NCBI GenBank assembly: GCA_002328185.1
Contig: DCWQ01000059.1
Span: 760-34,689, forward strand
Length of the DNA: 33,930 nt
Source: Dehalococcoidia bacterium UBA2158
Lineage (GTDB): Bacteria; Chloroflexota; Dehalococcoidia; Lucifugimonadales; UBA3495
Direction: 5' to 3'
Positions 16,768-24,798 of this stretch are shown here, piece after piece (the first letter of the stretch is position 1; each line of letters opens with the position of its first letter). The translations under genes were made by a program, and so were the position numbers. The notes beneath the pieces are model-generated. The model was not told the DNA's origin. It did no database searches and saw only the letters and a list, made by a program, of their open reading frames with translations.

Positions 16768-17931
16768 CTACTTCCTACTGGCGTCGAACCGGTCGGTGGC
16801 CGCCTTGATACCGACGTAGCGGTTCTCTTGGAGAGCCTCACGGCGTTCGCTGGCCCACTCGTTGGAGACCTCGATGCCCTTCAGGCTTCCCTGGAAGCGG
16901 GGCATCACGTAACGCGCCAAGAGTTCGTAGCTGCGGTGGATCTTGTCGCGGGGGGCCCAGTCTTCAACCCGCATCATGAACTTGCCGAACCCACCGGTGA
17001 GCTCCTGAAGCCGCTCGATTCCGGCGATGCAGTCGTCGGGCGTCCCGACGATCCACTGGTTGTGGTCCACCATGTAGTCTACGATCTGGTCGCGGGGTAC
17101 ATCGGGCACCGGGTTGCCCAAGGTGCGACCGAAGTATTCGGTGACCACCCTGGCGCTGCCCTCACGGATGTCCTTGATGGCCTGCTCTTTGGTGTCGGCC
17201 AAGTGCATCCCCATGACCACGCCCCAGTCTTCGCGATGCATCTCTTTGTCATGCTCGGCTGCCGTCTCCTCGGCGATGGACCAGAGTTCGGCCAGCGATG
17301 TCTTGCGGATGGTGTCCCGGGGCACGCTAAGCGACAGGACTGAAGCTCCGTGCTTCCCGGCCAAAGTGACGCCAGCGGGGGATTCCACCGAAGCCACGGC
17401 CACGGGGACGATAGGGTCTTGGTAGGGCCGCAGTTGGAGCACGGCCTCATTCATCTCGAACCAATCGGTCTTGACCGAGTAGGGCTCGGTGTCGGACATG
17501 AGCCGCATGATGGCGTCCAAAGACTCCTCCATCATCGCCCGCTGTCGCTCGGGTTTGATTCCCAGCATCAGGGCGTCCGACGCCAAAGCGCCGGGGCCGC
17601 AACCCAGGATCACCCGGCCCCTGGTCAAGTGGTCTAGCTGGACCATGCGGTTGGCCACCATGAACGGGTGGTGGTAGGGAAGGCTGGTTACGCCAGTGCC
17701 CAGCCGGATGTGGCGGGTGCGCTCGGCCGCAGTGGCCATGAACAGCTCAGGCGACGCGATCGTCTCCCAGCCGGCGCTGTGGTGCTCGCCGATGTAGGCT
17801 TCGTCAAAGCCTAGAGTGTCCAACCATTGAAGAAGCTCCAGGTCCCTTTCCAGGGCCAATGTGGGGTTCTCGTCCACCCGGTGGAAAGGAGCCATGAAGA
17901 CGCCGAATTTCATGCGTTTGGGGACTGCCAT
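16768..17931 (-). CDS. LLM-class flavin-dependent oxidoreductase (luciferase-like)
   Basis: The 387-residue protein fits the bacterial luciferase-like TIM-barrel family, which uses FMN or F420 to oxidise or reduce small molecules. Landmarks are MKFGVFMAPFH at the start, FDEAYIGEHH near residue 43-52, RHIRLGTGVTSLPYHHPFMVANRMVQLDHLTRGRVILGCGPG (about 72-115), and the C-terminal WIVGTPDDCIAGIERL segment. The substrate and cofactor cannot be chosen from sequence. Such genes are greatly expanded in SAR202-type Chloroflexota, where they are proposed to attack recalcitrant organic matter (established proposal). A GGAGG ribosome site lies eight bases before the ATG. It is monocistronic, with a terminator downstream. 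Confidence 0.93.
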   Translation of the reverse strand: MAVPKRMKFGVFMAPFHRVDENPTLALERDLELLQWLDTLGFDEAYIGEHHSAGWETIASPELFMATAAERTRHIRLGTGVTSLPYHHPFMVANRMVQLDHLTRGRVILGCGPGALASDALMLGIKPERQRAMMEESLDAIMRLMSDTEPYSVKTDWFEMNEAVLQLRPYQDPIVPVAVASVESPAGVTLAGKHGASVLSLSVPRDTIRKTSLAELWSIAEETAAEHDKEMHREDWGVVMGMHLADTKEQAIKDIREGSARVVTEYFGRTLGNPVPDVPRDQIVDYMVDHNQWIVGTPDDCIAGIERLQELTGGFGKFMMRVEDWAPRDKIHRSYELLARYVMPRFQGSLKGIEVSNEWASERREALQENRYVGIKAATDRFDASRK

Positions 17932-18063
17932 GCTTATATCCTCCGTGAGTGCTCTAGAACGTTTTAGAAAGCGGGCCTATTCTAACACGCAGCCTGATAG
18001 CCAGCGGGATAGTAAGTATCAGACGCCGGGAGAAGGCCCAGCAAGGTCAAATGGGAGACAGCG

Positions 18064-18536
18064 CTAGGCGCTAGCAACATCGCTGCGGCCTTCCATTAGC
18101 GGGGTGTCGCGCCAGCGGCCGTGCAGGCGGCCGATGCGTTCTCTGGTGCCGACCTTCGGAACCCGCAAGCCGAGTGGAGGGAGATGCTCGCTTCGTTCTC
18201 AACCGGGATACTGGCTTGGAGCGTCCAGACTCCAGCCGATTCCGATGCTGAAACCAGGGAACTCAACAGGGCCTTCCCGACGCCTGTGTCCCTAAAGCAC
18301 TTGGCTATGTAGACGCTGTCCTCAACCACTCCGGCGTAGACATCCCGTGACGAAACTGGGCTCAAGGCGGTCCAGCCGATCACCTGGTCGCCATCTTTGG
18401 CCACCAGACGACAGTCCGGCCGGTGATTGCTGTTCCAGCGTTCCCAGGGTGGGGCACTTGTCTCCACGGTGGCGTTGCCGGTTGCGATGCCTTCTTCGTA
18501 GATCTCCCTAACCACCTCCCAGTCCTCCGCCCCCAT
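18064..18536 (-). pseudogene. GNAT N-acetyltransferase (PAT/ArsN-like), frameshifted
   Basis: The frame from ATG 18536 reads REIYEEGIATGNATVET, then GWTALSPVSSRDVYAGVVEDSVYIA, TGVGKALLSSLV and NEASISLHSACGF, the order seen in phosphinothricin/arsinothricin-type acetyltransferases, which acetylate an amino group from acetyl-CoA. After CGFR the frame goes to a nonsense alanine-rich tail ending at 18096. One base of shift near 18151-18162 restores the family ending KVGTRERIGRLHGRWRDTPLMEGRS, which then runs to a stop at 18064-18066. A one-base deletion (AAA to AA) would explain it. The N-terminus also lacks the few residues before DW that relatives have, and there is no ribosome site. A decayed gene or a sequencing error; the family call is fairly firm. 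Confidence 0.8.
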
Positions 18537-18742
18537 GCTTTAAACGAGCAGTGTCCTGTTTTCATTCTGGGTTGCAATTCCGTTTTTTGGCATCCCCGGG
18601 CCCCGAGTCAGCAAAGGCCGCAGGCACAAAGTATCTTCAAGAGACGATATTGTAGGCTCAGCGGGCTATGGTGTAAACCGACCGTCAGCGCCAGGTCCGA
18701 TCTAGGCATAGACCAGACTTAGATCCGGAATGTTGGCCAAAG

Positions 18743-18771
18743 TGACACAAAACAGGCAAACGTGGTATCGT
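18743..18771 (+). promoter_or_regulatory. probable promoter for VOC gene
   Basis: TGACAC (18743-18748), 17 bases, TATCGT (18766-18771) preceded by TGG, an extended -10. The start would be near 18778, giving a leader of about 55 bases with a strong ribosome site. Confidence 0.5.
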
Positions 18772-18833
18772 TGCTGGCACTGATCCCGACGTCTGGGATT
18801 ACCAAATCAAATACCGGCAGGAGGGGTTGCGAG

Positions 18834-19259
18834 ATGCCCAAGATTAAGCACATCGCCATTGCCACCCAGGACATCGATAAGACCGCAGGTTTCTACAAGG
18901 ACGTCTTCGGGCTGCGTGAGATCGCCAAACTGGAGAGCGCCAACGCCAACGGCTACTTCCTCAGCGACGGCAACGTCAACATGGCCATTCTGGACTTCCA
19001 GAACGACGCCGTTGCTGGAGCGCACGGCAAGGACTACAGCGGTATCCACCACATCGGCTTCGAGGTCGAGGACTTGGAAGACGTTGAGAAGAAATTGGCC
19101 GCGAATAACTCGTCTCCTATGGACTCAGTCAACAAGGCTCTCGGCGTCGGAATGGGCGGGCCCCGTCACGAGAATGTCGAGATCAAATACGCCGGCCCCA
19201 ACGGCGAAATGATTGACGTCTCCCAGCACGGCTGGGTTGGCACCCGCGGCTTCGATTAA
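18834..19259 (+). CDS. VOC family protein (glyoxalase/dioxygenase fold)
   Basis: From the ATG at 18834, which follows AGGAGGGG, the protein has 141 residues. The longer frame from 18762 lacks a ribosome site. It has one vicinal-oxygen-chelate domain made of two beta-alpha-beta-beta-beta modules: KIKHIAIATQDIDKTAGFYKDVFGL at the start, then SGIHHIGFEVEDLEDVEKKL in the second module, ending NGEMIDVSQHGW. His6, the second-module His and the late Glu are the probable metal ligands. The pattern is close to methylmalonyl-CoA epimerase and lactoylglutathione lyase relatives, but I cannot decide the substrate. It is single, between the broken GNAT gene and the convergent DUF35 gene. Confidence 0.85.
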   Translation: MPKIKHIAIATQDIDKTAGFYKDVFGLREIAKLESANANGYFLSDGNVNMAILDFQNDAVAGAHGKDYSGIHHIGFEVEDLEDVEKKLAANNSSPMDSVNKALGVGMGGPRHENVEIKYAGPNGEMIDVSQHGWVGTRGFD

Positions 19260-19283
19260 ACGAAGACTTTCAAACTAGACCTA

Positions 19284-19323
19284 AAAAGACCGGGCCTTCC
19301 ACATGTGGAGGGCCCGGTCTTTT
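19284..19323. terminator. bidirectional terminator between VOC and DUF35 genes
   Basis: AAAAGACCGGGCC (19284-19296) pairs with GGCCCGGTCTTTT (19311-19323). The loop holds an additional TCCAC/GTGGA pairing. U tracts are present on both strands, serving the convergent genes. Confidence 0.9.
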
Positions 19324-19349
19324 GTTTTGCCTGGGATTGAGAGAGCCTG

Positions 19350-19757
19350 CTAAGCGGCTTTGAAGGCTAAGGCCGGCGATTTCGCATCAATGTCGTCGAC
19401 GTCTAAGACCATGTCCATCCCGGTCTCGATGCTCTGGGGGTTCGTGCCGTCAACGCCGTTGATCATGGCGCTGATGCGGGGACCCTCTTCAAGGTCTACG
19501 ATCCCGGTGCAATACGGCTTGTCCCGTCCGTAGCCTTTCGCGGCCATCTTGACGGGAACGATGAATATGCAGGTGAAGGTGCTCAGCTTGGCCTTGCCGC
19601 TGAACTCGTGCCATTCCATGTTGAATCCGTGGCACTCTGGGCACATGGGTCGGGGCTCCGGAGACAGGTGGCCGCAGTCCTGGCACTTTACGCCGATAAG
19701 TTTCTTTTCTTCTTTCAGCTTGTTGTAAAAGGCGGTTGAGGTGAATTCGCTGGCCAT
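19350..19757 (-). CDS. Zn-ribbon OB-fold protein (DUF35)
   Basis: The 135-residue protein has a rubredoxin-like zinc ribbon (Cys25, Cys28, Cys39 and Cys42 in CQDCG and CPECHG) followed by an OB-fold of about 70 residues, the DUF35/ChsH2-like layout. Such proteins bind acyl-CoA and form complexes with thiolases or aldolases; in archaea and some bacteria the partner controls the thiolase active site (established). Here it starts two bases after the thiolase stop, so an obligate complex is the natural reading (inference). The C-terminus (residues 118-135) is short and unremarkable. It converges on the VOC gene through the terminator at 19284-19323. Confidence 0.9.
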   Translation of the reverse strand: MASEFTSTAFYNKLKEEKKLIGVKCQDCGHLSPEPRPMCPECHGFNMEWHEFSGKAKLSTFTCIFIVPVKMAAKGYGRDKPYCTGIVDLEEGPRISAMINGVDGTNPQSIETGMDMVLDVDDIDAKSPALAFKAA

Positions 19758-19759
19758 GG

Positions 19760-21040
19760 CTACGACTCCCGTCGCAGCACGTTGACCACGCAGGTCCCGC
19801 CGGTGCCGCCCACGTTGTGGGTGACGCCAACTGTTGGGTCGGTCTTCTTCACCTGGCGCTCCCCGGCTTCACCTCGTAGCTGATGGTAGATCTCAATGAC
19901 CTGACCAACGCCCGATGCGCCGACGGGATGGCCCTTGGCCTTGAGTCCGCCGGAGGTGTTGATGGGGTGGTCGCCGTCCCGTGCTGTGCGTCCCTCGTCA
20001 ACAGCCCTGGGGCCCTCGCCCGGAGCGAAGAAGCCCAGGTCTTCGGTTGCCACGATCTCGGCGATGGTGAAGCAGTCGTGGACTTCAGCCAGGTCGATGT
20101 CGGCGATGGTGATGCCGGCCATGTCGTAGGCCTGCTGAGAAGCAGCCTTGGCTGCGGATAATGAAGTCAGCTCTTCGGAATCGTGGAGGGGCTTGCCGGT
20201 GGCCTGCCCGATGCCTGCGATGCTGATGGGTGTGTCGGTGAAGTTATGGGCGATCTCTTCTGAGACCAGCAGCACACAGGACGCGCCGTCGGTGATGGGG
20301 GCGCAGTCGTAGAGCCGCAGAGGCCAGGCGATCCAGGGATTGGCCGCCTCGTCGTTCAAGAAGTCCAAGTCGGTCTTGTAGTCCGGCACAGTCTGTCCCC
20401 GTTCCTGGGCGCGGACCATGCGGCGCTCGGCCATCTGGGTCATCGTCTGCTGGAACTGGGCCTTGGGGTTGAGGGCGCCGTTATTGTGGTTCTTGATGGC
20501 CACCTTCAGCAGGTGGTCCAGGTTCGTCTCGTATTTGTCCATGTGGGCCTTGGCGATGGCGCCGAAGATGCCGGGGAAGGTCAGCCCGGCCGGCACCTCG
20601 TAGAGACCGTCAGCAGCCGACGCCAAGACGTCGGTTACGCCATCGGTGGCGAGGTTGGTCATCTTCTCTATGCCGCCCACCAAGACAACGTCGTACATGC
20701 CGCTGGCGATGGCCATGACGCCTTCTCTGAGGGCGCTGCCGCTGCTGGCACAGGCGTTCTCGATACGGGTGATAGGAATGGGGGTGATGCCCAGCCAGTC
20801 GGCGACGATGGGTGCCGTGTGGCCCTGGTGCTCAAATAAATCGGAGGAGTAGTTGCCGACATAGGCGCATTCGATATCCTGGATATCGAACCCGCGGTCC
20901 ATGCTCTGGACCATGTCCTGGAAGGCCTCTACGAATAGGTCCCGGCTATCTTTGTTGGCGAATGCCCCGAATTGAGACAATCCTGCGCCTACGATAGAGA
21001 CCGGTCGGCCCAGTTGGCGCTTCTTATTGATGGTGGCCAT
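19760..21040 (-). CDS. thiolase (acetyl-CoA C-acetyltransferase-like, SCP2 type)
   Basis: A thiolase of 426 residues. The nucleophile is Cys97 in RIENACASSGSA. Other landmarks are the VLVGGIEKM segment, the EVHDCFTIAE histidine motif, and NTSGGLKAKGHPVGASGVGQ near the C-terminus with its catalytic GHP histidine. The C-terminal catalytic Cys is in GGTGGTCVVNVL. This is the pattern of SCP2-type thiolases that work with a DUF35 protein; acetoacetyl-CoA or a longer acyl-CoA may be the substrate, but this is not readable. An AGGAG ribosome site lies upstream of the ATG. The pair looks like a two-gene unit. Confidence 0.94.
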   Translation of the reverse strand: MATINKKRQLGRPVSIVGAGLSQFGAFANKDSRDLFVEAFQDMVQSMDRGFDIQDIECAYVGNYSSDLFEHQGHTAPIVADWLGITPIPITRIENACASSGSALREGVMAIASGMYDVVLVGGIEKMTNLATDGVTDVLASAADGLYEVPAGLTFPGIFGAIAKAHMDKYETNLDHLLKVAIKNHNNGALNPKAQFQQTMTQMAERRMVRAQERGQTVPDYKTDLDFLNDEAANPWIAWPLRLYDCAPITDGASCVLLVSEEIAHNFTDTPISIAGIGQATGKPLHDSEELTSLSAAKAASQQAYDMAGITIADIDLAEVHDCFTIAEIVATEDLGFFAPGEGPRAVDEGRTARDGDHPINTSGGLKAKGHPVGASGVGQVIEIYHQLRGEAGERQVKKTDPTVGVTHNVGGTGGTCVVNVLRRES

Positions 21041-21118
21041 TGGAAAACTCCTGTGGGTAAAACATGGAAATGCTGGACCGGCGTCAGTCTCGAATGCAAT
21101 TCCCGCCGATCGGCTCTA

Positions 21119-21148
21119 ATGATACCAAACAAGATGGGAGCAGGTCGA
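21119..21148 (-). promoter_or_regulatory. possible thiolase promoter
   Basis: On the minus strand TCGACC (21143-21148), 18 bases, TATCAT (21119-21124). Weak -35 but reasonable -10; the leader would be about 72 bases. Confidence 0.35.
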
Positions 21149-21162
21149 AGGCACTGCCGTGA

Positions 21163-21485
21163 CTAAGACGGCCGGTCGATCCGCTCTTGTTCGGGCTCAG
21201 CCGCTTTGTCCCTCAAGGGTCTCCCCTTCTCAGGGCGCGGGTCTTGAATGATGCCGTACGAATCAAGCGCTTCGTGGCCCTCAGGCAGATATTCAGTATT
21301 CTTATCCGGATAGAACCGGCAAGGGCACAGCGGCCGACCGATATCGTCTATGTTCGGGGCCAGTCCATTGACCACCTGGTCCGTTACCCCTCAATAGGCG
21401 AAACGTAAGTCCCAGGTTTTTCCGTGTATTTCTCTACAAAGATCTTCATTCGCCGGATGGCGTTATCGCTAGGCATGTCTGCCAT
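21163..21485 (-). pseudogene. ferredoxin:thioredoxin reductase catalytic chain-like, broken
   Basis: The first frame (21384-21485) reads MADMPSDNAIRRMKIFVEKY and on to YVSPIEG before a TAA. The second frame continues VTDQVVNGLAPNIDDIGRPL, then CPCRFYPDK, the FTR beta-chain N-terminus. Restoring one G in GGGG near 21387 joins them. After PDK the protein jumps to TEYLPEGHEA, DPRPEKGRPLRDK, the C-terminal tail I recall from long FTR-like proteins, and lacks the second CPC and the CHC motifs between. Loss of about 40 residues of iron-sulphur and disulphide cysteines would destroy activity. FTR normally passes electrons from ferredoxin to thioredoxin. A GAAGGA site precedes ATG 21485. The family call is firm for CPCRFY; the deletion is an inference from memory. 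Confidence 0.75.
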
Positions 21486-21626
21486 GGGAATATTCCTTCC
21501 GGCACGATGGCCGTTAGTTTTTGACCGTGGGCTTGGATGTCGTTAATGGACAGTGGATTCGAGTTTGGGCAATGATATCCCATATCAATACGCAGATTCA
21601 CCGACGAACTGGACTAGCTTTCGCGG

Positions 21627-22709
21627 TTATGAGCCTCGGACAATGGCCTCGCACATCTGCGCGCCTTGCAATACTTCTGCGATGACCGCGGTCTCCCAGG
21701 TGGTGTGGAAATTGCGGACGCCAATTCCCACCGGGATGGCCGCGATTCCTTTCTCGATGAATACGTTGGCGTCTGAACCGCCTCCGGTGCTTCCCAAAAT
21801 GGGCTCCAAGCCCATTCCAGACAGCGCCCGACCGATCACGGCGACCGCCTCATTCTTGGCGTCGATGTTGTACGCCTGGTAGGTGTTTACGATGTCCAGG
21901 TCGATCTTCGCTTCGGGGTATCTCGATGCAACCTCTTCAAACACTCCCCGGAACTTGCGCTCCACGTCGGCCAGTTTCTCGTTGCTGCGGCTCCGGAACT
22001 CGCCGTCCAGGAAAGCCTGCTCGGGGATGATGTTTCGCTTCAGCCCCCCTTCCAGCCGGCCGATATTAGCGGTGGTCTCCTCGTCGATACGGCCGAGGGG
22101 AAGCCGGCTTAGAATGTCGGCGGCAATGAGCAGGGCGGAGATACCCTTTTCCGGCTCCAGACCGGCATGGGCGGCGCGTCCGGTGATCTGTGCGGTAACC
22201 ACGTTCTGGGACGGGGCCGAGAGGATGATCCGGTTGGGCGGGCCTTCGCCGTCGAAGACGACTCCTTCTTTGGCCGCAACCATGCTGAAATCCAGGTGAT
22301 GGGCCCCGACCAAGCCCCCTTCTTCGTGACGGGTGAACACCACTTCAATGGCCCGGTTACCGTTGTTTGATTCCATCGCGGCGATTAGGCCTTCAAGGAT
22401 GATGGCAACTCCAGCCTTGCAGTCTCCGCCCAGGATGGTGCTCCCGTCGGACCGCAACACCCCTCCGTCGACCAGGGGTTCGATGCCCCGGCCCGGCTCA
22501 ACCGTATCCAGATGGGCCGACAGCATAATGGGCGCGCCTTCTCCGGACAGGCGGGCGATGACGTTGTTAAATGAGTCATGGGACACTTTCAGTCCGATAG
22601 ATTCCAGGCGTGAGCTGACCTCAGCGTCCATAGCGTCTTCTTCGCCACTTGGACTGTCGATCTGGATCAACTCCATCAGGGTTTTTACTAGCCGTTCTTG
22701 GTCGGCCAA
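21627..22709 (-). CDS. M20 family metallopeptidase (PepT-like)
   Basis: A 360-residue dizinc exopeptidase of the M20 clan. Expected ligands are His66 (AHLDT), Asp96 (GGDCKAG), Glu129/Glu130 (RHEEGG) and Asp153 (FDGEGPP), with a further His near residue 331 (NFHTTWE); Glu129 or Glu130 would be the general base. Layout is catalytic domain, inserted dimerization domain (about 160-280), catalytic domain. Peptidase T-like tripeptidase or carboxypeptidase action is likely, but substrate is open. The start is TTG at 22709 with GGAGG six bases upstream, better than any ATG. The gene follows the RidA gene by 38 bases on the same strand, probably cotranscribed. Confidence 0.92.
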   Translation of the reverse strand: MADQERLVKTLMELIQIDSPSGEEDAMDAEVSSRLESIGLKVSHDSFNNVIARLSGEGAPIMLSAHLDTVEPGRGIEPLVDGGVLRSDGSTILGGDCKAGVAIILEGLIAAMESNNGNRAIEVVFTRHEEGGLVGAHHLDFSMVAAKEGVVFDGEGPPNRIILSAPSQNVVTAQITGRAAHAGLEPEKGISALLIAADILSRLPLGRIDEETTANIGRLEGGLKRNIIPEQAFLDGEFRSRSNEKLADVERKFRGVFEEVASRYPEAKIDLDIVNTYQAYNIDAKNEAVAVIGRALSGMGLEPILGSTGGGSDANVFIEKGIAAIPVGIGVRNFHTTWETAVIAEVLQGAQMCEAIVRGS

Positions 22710-22747
22710 ATTATTCCTCCGGGTCCTGAAATACGGACGTTAGTGTG

Positions 22748-23164
22748 TTAAGGGAGCGCCGCCACGGCTTTGATCTCTACGAGAAAATCCTCATTGACCA
22801 GGCCGCCCACCACAAGAAGGGTGTTGGGCGGAAAATCGCCGTTGGGATAAATGTCTGGATAGACCTCGCCGCGGCCTTGGATGTATCCCTGCACCGACGG
22901 GCGGCCCACCACGTAGGTGGTGAACTCTACAACGTCGTTGAAACTGGCGCCGGCTGCGGCCAGTACGTGACCGATGTTCTGTAGCGCCTGGCGAGTCTGA
23001 GCCACAACGTCGTCCTTGCCGACCAGCTTGCCGCTTGAATCAACGCTCACCTGTCCGGCGACATAGACCAGTTTCCCTGGGCTTACGCTCATGCCTACGG
23101 AGTATGCTCCCAGGGGTTGGGGCGCCTGGTTGCTGGTTATAACGGTCCGGTTTGTTCCAGCCAT
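22748..23164 (-). CDS. RidA family protein (Arg-lacking subgroup)
   Basis: A 138-residue YjgF/YER057c/UK114 domain, trimeric in relatives. The N-terminal APQPLGAYSVGMSV segment, the AGQVSVDSSGKLVG loop and the C-terminal LVEIKAVA strand are clear, and Glu130 is conserved. The arginine that lines the active site of true 2-aminoacrylate deaminases (in PARS/PART) is replaced by Asn114 in FPPNTLLVVG. This puts the protein outside the classical RidA group, so enamine deamination should not be assumed. A GGAGG site precedes the ATG, and a TATAAT (complement of 23206-23211) lies upstream without a good -35. It is followed by the M20 peptidase gene, so a role in amino-acid or peptide breakdown is plausible. 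Confidence 0.9.
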   Translation of the reverse strand: MAGTNRTVITSNQAPQPLGAYSVGMSVSPGKLVYVAGQVSVDSSGKLVGKDDVVAQTRQALQNIGHVLAAAGASFNDVVEFTTYVVGRPSVQGYIQGRGEVYPDIYPNGDFPPNTLLVVGGLVNEDFLVEIKAVAALP

Positions 23165-23245
23165 CGGTGTTCCTCCAGGGGCTTGAATATGAGAAATATC
23201 GGCCCATTATAGGGCACGTAATCAAGCTGGGCGAGGCCTGCTCAT

Positions 23246-23274
23246 GCTTCCCGGAAAGGATCCCATGCTATACT
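23246..23274 (+). promoter_or_regulatory. Nudix gene promoter, leaderless
   Basis: TATACT (23269-23274) ends seven bases before the ATG at 23282, so RNA would begin at the start codon. The -35 is poor (GCTTCC, 23246-23251, 17-base spacer). No Shine-Dalgarno site is present, which agrees with a leaderless message. Confidence 0.5.
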
Positions 23275-23281
23275 CGGCGCC

Positions 23282-23707
23282 ATGGCGGCTGAGTCAGGTA
23301 GACCCCAAGTTGGTGTAGGCGTGATCTTTGTGCGTGAAGCCATGGTTTTTCTGGCCAAACGCCACGGTGCTCACGGCGAGGACACCTGGGCGTCCGCCGG
23401 AGGACACCTCGAAAATGGCGAGACCCTGGAGGAATGCGCCCGACGAGAGGCCATGGAAGAACTGGGCGTGACGGTGAGAGACCTCAGGTTTCTCTGCGTG
23501 AGCAACATCATCGCCTATGGCAAGCACTACGTGGACATAGAGTTCATAGGGGACATCGACGGGCAAGAACCAAAGTTGATGGAACCAGAGGCGTTCATCG
23601 ACAGTGGCTGGTATCCCCTGGACGCTCTCCCGGAACCCGTCTTCCACGCCATGCGCTACGCATTGGAAAGCTACCGGACTGGCGAGCACTATTATCCGGG
23701 TGACTGA
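23282..23707 (+). CDS. Nudix hydrolase
   Basis: The 141-residue protein has a complete Nudix box: Gly41, Glu47, Arg55-Glu56, Glu59-Glu60 and Gly62, with the GHLENGETLEECARREAMEELG layout. These bind Mg and cleave nucleoside diphosphate linkages. The sequence VGVGVIFV, then AKRHGAHGEDTWASAGGHL, resembles NUDT15/MutT-like pyrophosphatases that clean oxidised or unusual dNTPs (family knowledge; substrate unproved). It is a single-gene unit, divergent from RidA, with a leaderless-looking start. The 157 bases that follow hold a repeat relic (23725-23788). Confidence 0.92.
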   Translation: MAAESGRPQVGVGVIFVREAMVFLAKRHGAHGEDTWASAGGHLENGETLEECARREAMEELGVTVRDLRFLCVSNIIAYGKHYVDIEFIGDIDGQEPKLMEPEAFIDSGWYPLDALPEPVFHAMRYALESYRTGEHYYPGD

Positions 23708-23724
23708 AGCTGGAAACCACATGA

Positions 23725-23788
23725 GAGGGCAGAACCTGTCCCTTCTCCCGTCACAACGGGGAAAGGTTAGGATGGGGGATTCCGGTTC
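23725..23788. repeat. relic of pyrimidine-rich hairpin repeat
   Basis: It reads CCCTTCTCCCGTCACAACGG, then GGAAAGGTTAGGATGGGGG. The same GTTAGGATGGGG-type motif occurs inverted at 27445-27485 and in part at 13631-13655. It is non-coding and degraded. Confidence 0.55.
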
Positions 23789-23864
23789 ATGATCAAGCTA
23801 ATCTGGTCAATGGAACAGCGACATATAGAATCGAGTCATTCATGGAACCAACAAGGGAGTAACG

Positions 23865-24536
23865 ATGGCAGCGAAAAAAGGAAACGGCCTGCTGTTGGTC
23901 TACAGCGATGTGGCGGCCGAGCATGATGAAGAATACAACCGCTGGTACAACGAAGAACATATACCGGAACGCTTGTCCATCCCGGGGGTGCTGAACGCCG
24001 CCCGCTACGAGGCGCTCCAAGGCGGGCCCCGGTATCTGGCCTGCTACGAGCTGGAGTCGGCCGACACTTGGCATTCGGATGCTTGGCAGAAGTGGCTGAA
24101 GGAGCCGACCGAGTGGTCAAAGCGTATGTCGCCCAGCGTGATCGGCACCGCCTATATCAGGAACCTCTACACCCGCATCTACCCGGACAACGTGTCCGAG
24201 GAGACCGCCGGATCGGACATGGCGGCGGTTTTGTTGGTGGGTCGGATGTCAGTGCCCAATGAACTGGAAGACAAGTTCAACAAGGCCTACAATACCGAAC
24301 GGCTGCCCGAAGCGTTGAAGATTCCCGGGTACATCCGGGCACGGCGATGGGAAGTCGTGATGGGCGCTCCGAAGTACAGCACGGTCCACGAAATGGAGTC
24401 CATGGACGTGGTGAACGGGGAAGGATGGAAGGCCTGGAGCCCCATGGTTACACCCGTGTGGAGCACCGAAGTCAGACCACATATGGTCCACGAGGAAGGT
24501 TCACCGGGGATTTTCAAGCGAATATTCCCAAAATAA
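23865..24536 (+). CDS. tandem dimeric alpha/beta-barrel (EthD-like) protein
   Basis: The 223-residue protein is two copies of a ferredoxin-like alpha/beta-barrel domain. Copy one (about 7-108) has EYNRWYNEEHIPERLSIPG and then GGPRYLACYELES; copy two (about 120-215) has KFNKAYNTERLPEALKIPG, then MGAPKYSTVHEMES. The shared pattern (Y..ERL.E.L.IPG, a basic strand, then a short acidic strand) shows an internal duplication. EthD and related proteins are small enzymes or binding proteins with no uniform activity; I do not assign one. A GGGAG site precedes the ATG, and a perfect hairpin follows. Confidence 0.8.
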   Translation: MAAKKGNGLLLVYSDVAAEHDEEYNRWYNEEHIPERLSIPGVLNAARYEALQGGPRYLACYELESADTWHSDAWQKWLKEPTEWSKRMSPSVIGTAYIRNLYTRIYPDNVSEETAGSDMAAVLLVGRMSVPNELEDKFNKAYNTERLPEALKIPGYIRARRWEVVMGAPKYSTVHEMESMDVVNGEGWKAWSPMVTPVWSTEVRPHMVHEEGSPGIFKRIFPK

Positions 24537-24570
24537 ACACAAATCAGACCTAGTTTTGACCAGTTTTAAT

Positions 24571-24602
24571 GAGCGCCGACCAGTGTTTTCCGGTCGGCGC
24601 TC
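24571..24602 (+). terminator. hairpin terminator after the barrel protein
   Basis: GAGCGCCGACC (24571-24581) pairs perfectly with GGTCGGCGCTC (24592-24602) around a ten-base loop, followed by AATTTATG. Preceding TTTTAAT would give a U tract in the other direction. Confidence 0.8.
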
Positions 24603-24798
24603 AATTTATGTCACTGACAAGCAAGTATTGACCAAATTTCGACGGCGATAAGAAATAGATTAGGCTATTCGCTCTAAATCCTCTTGCAATCAAAACATAA
24701 CTGATCGTTGGCGTTTTCGATGGCCAGGCACAATATTCTCAGCACGGTCCAATTCGAATGTTGAGATGATATAAAACCGGGCTCGGAGAGGCCTATTA
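24603..24798. other. AT-richer spacer upstream of gyrB promoter
   Basis: This 196-base stretch, together with the promoter and leader up to 24933, makes the 330-base gap before gyrB. I see no gene, no tRNA and no cluster of DnaA boxes in it. Confidence 0.5.

Noticed and set aside
21384..21395. Programmed -1 frameshift in the FTR gene
   Set aside because: A G run is present but no slippery heptamer or following pseudoknot is evident, and the core cysteines are missing anyway.
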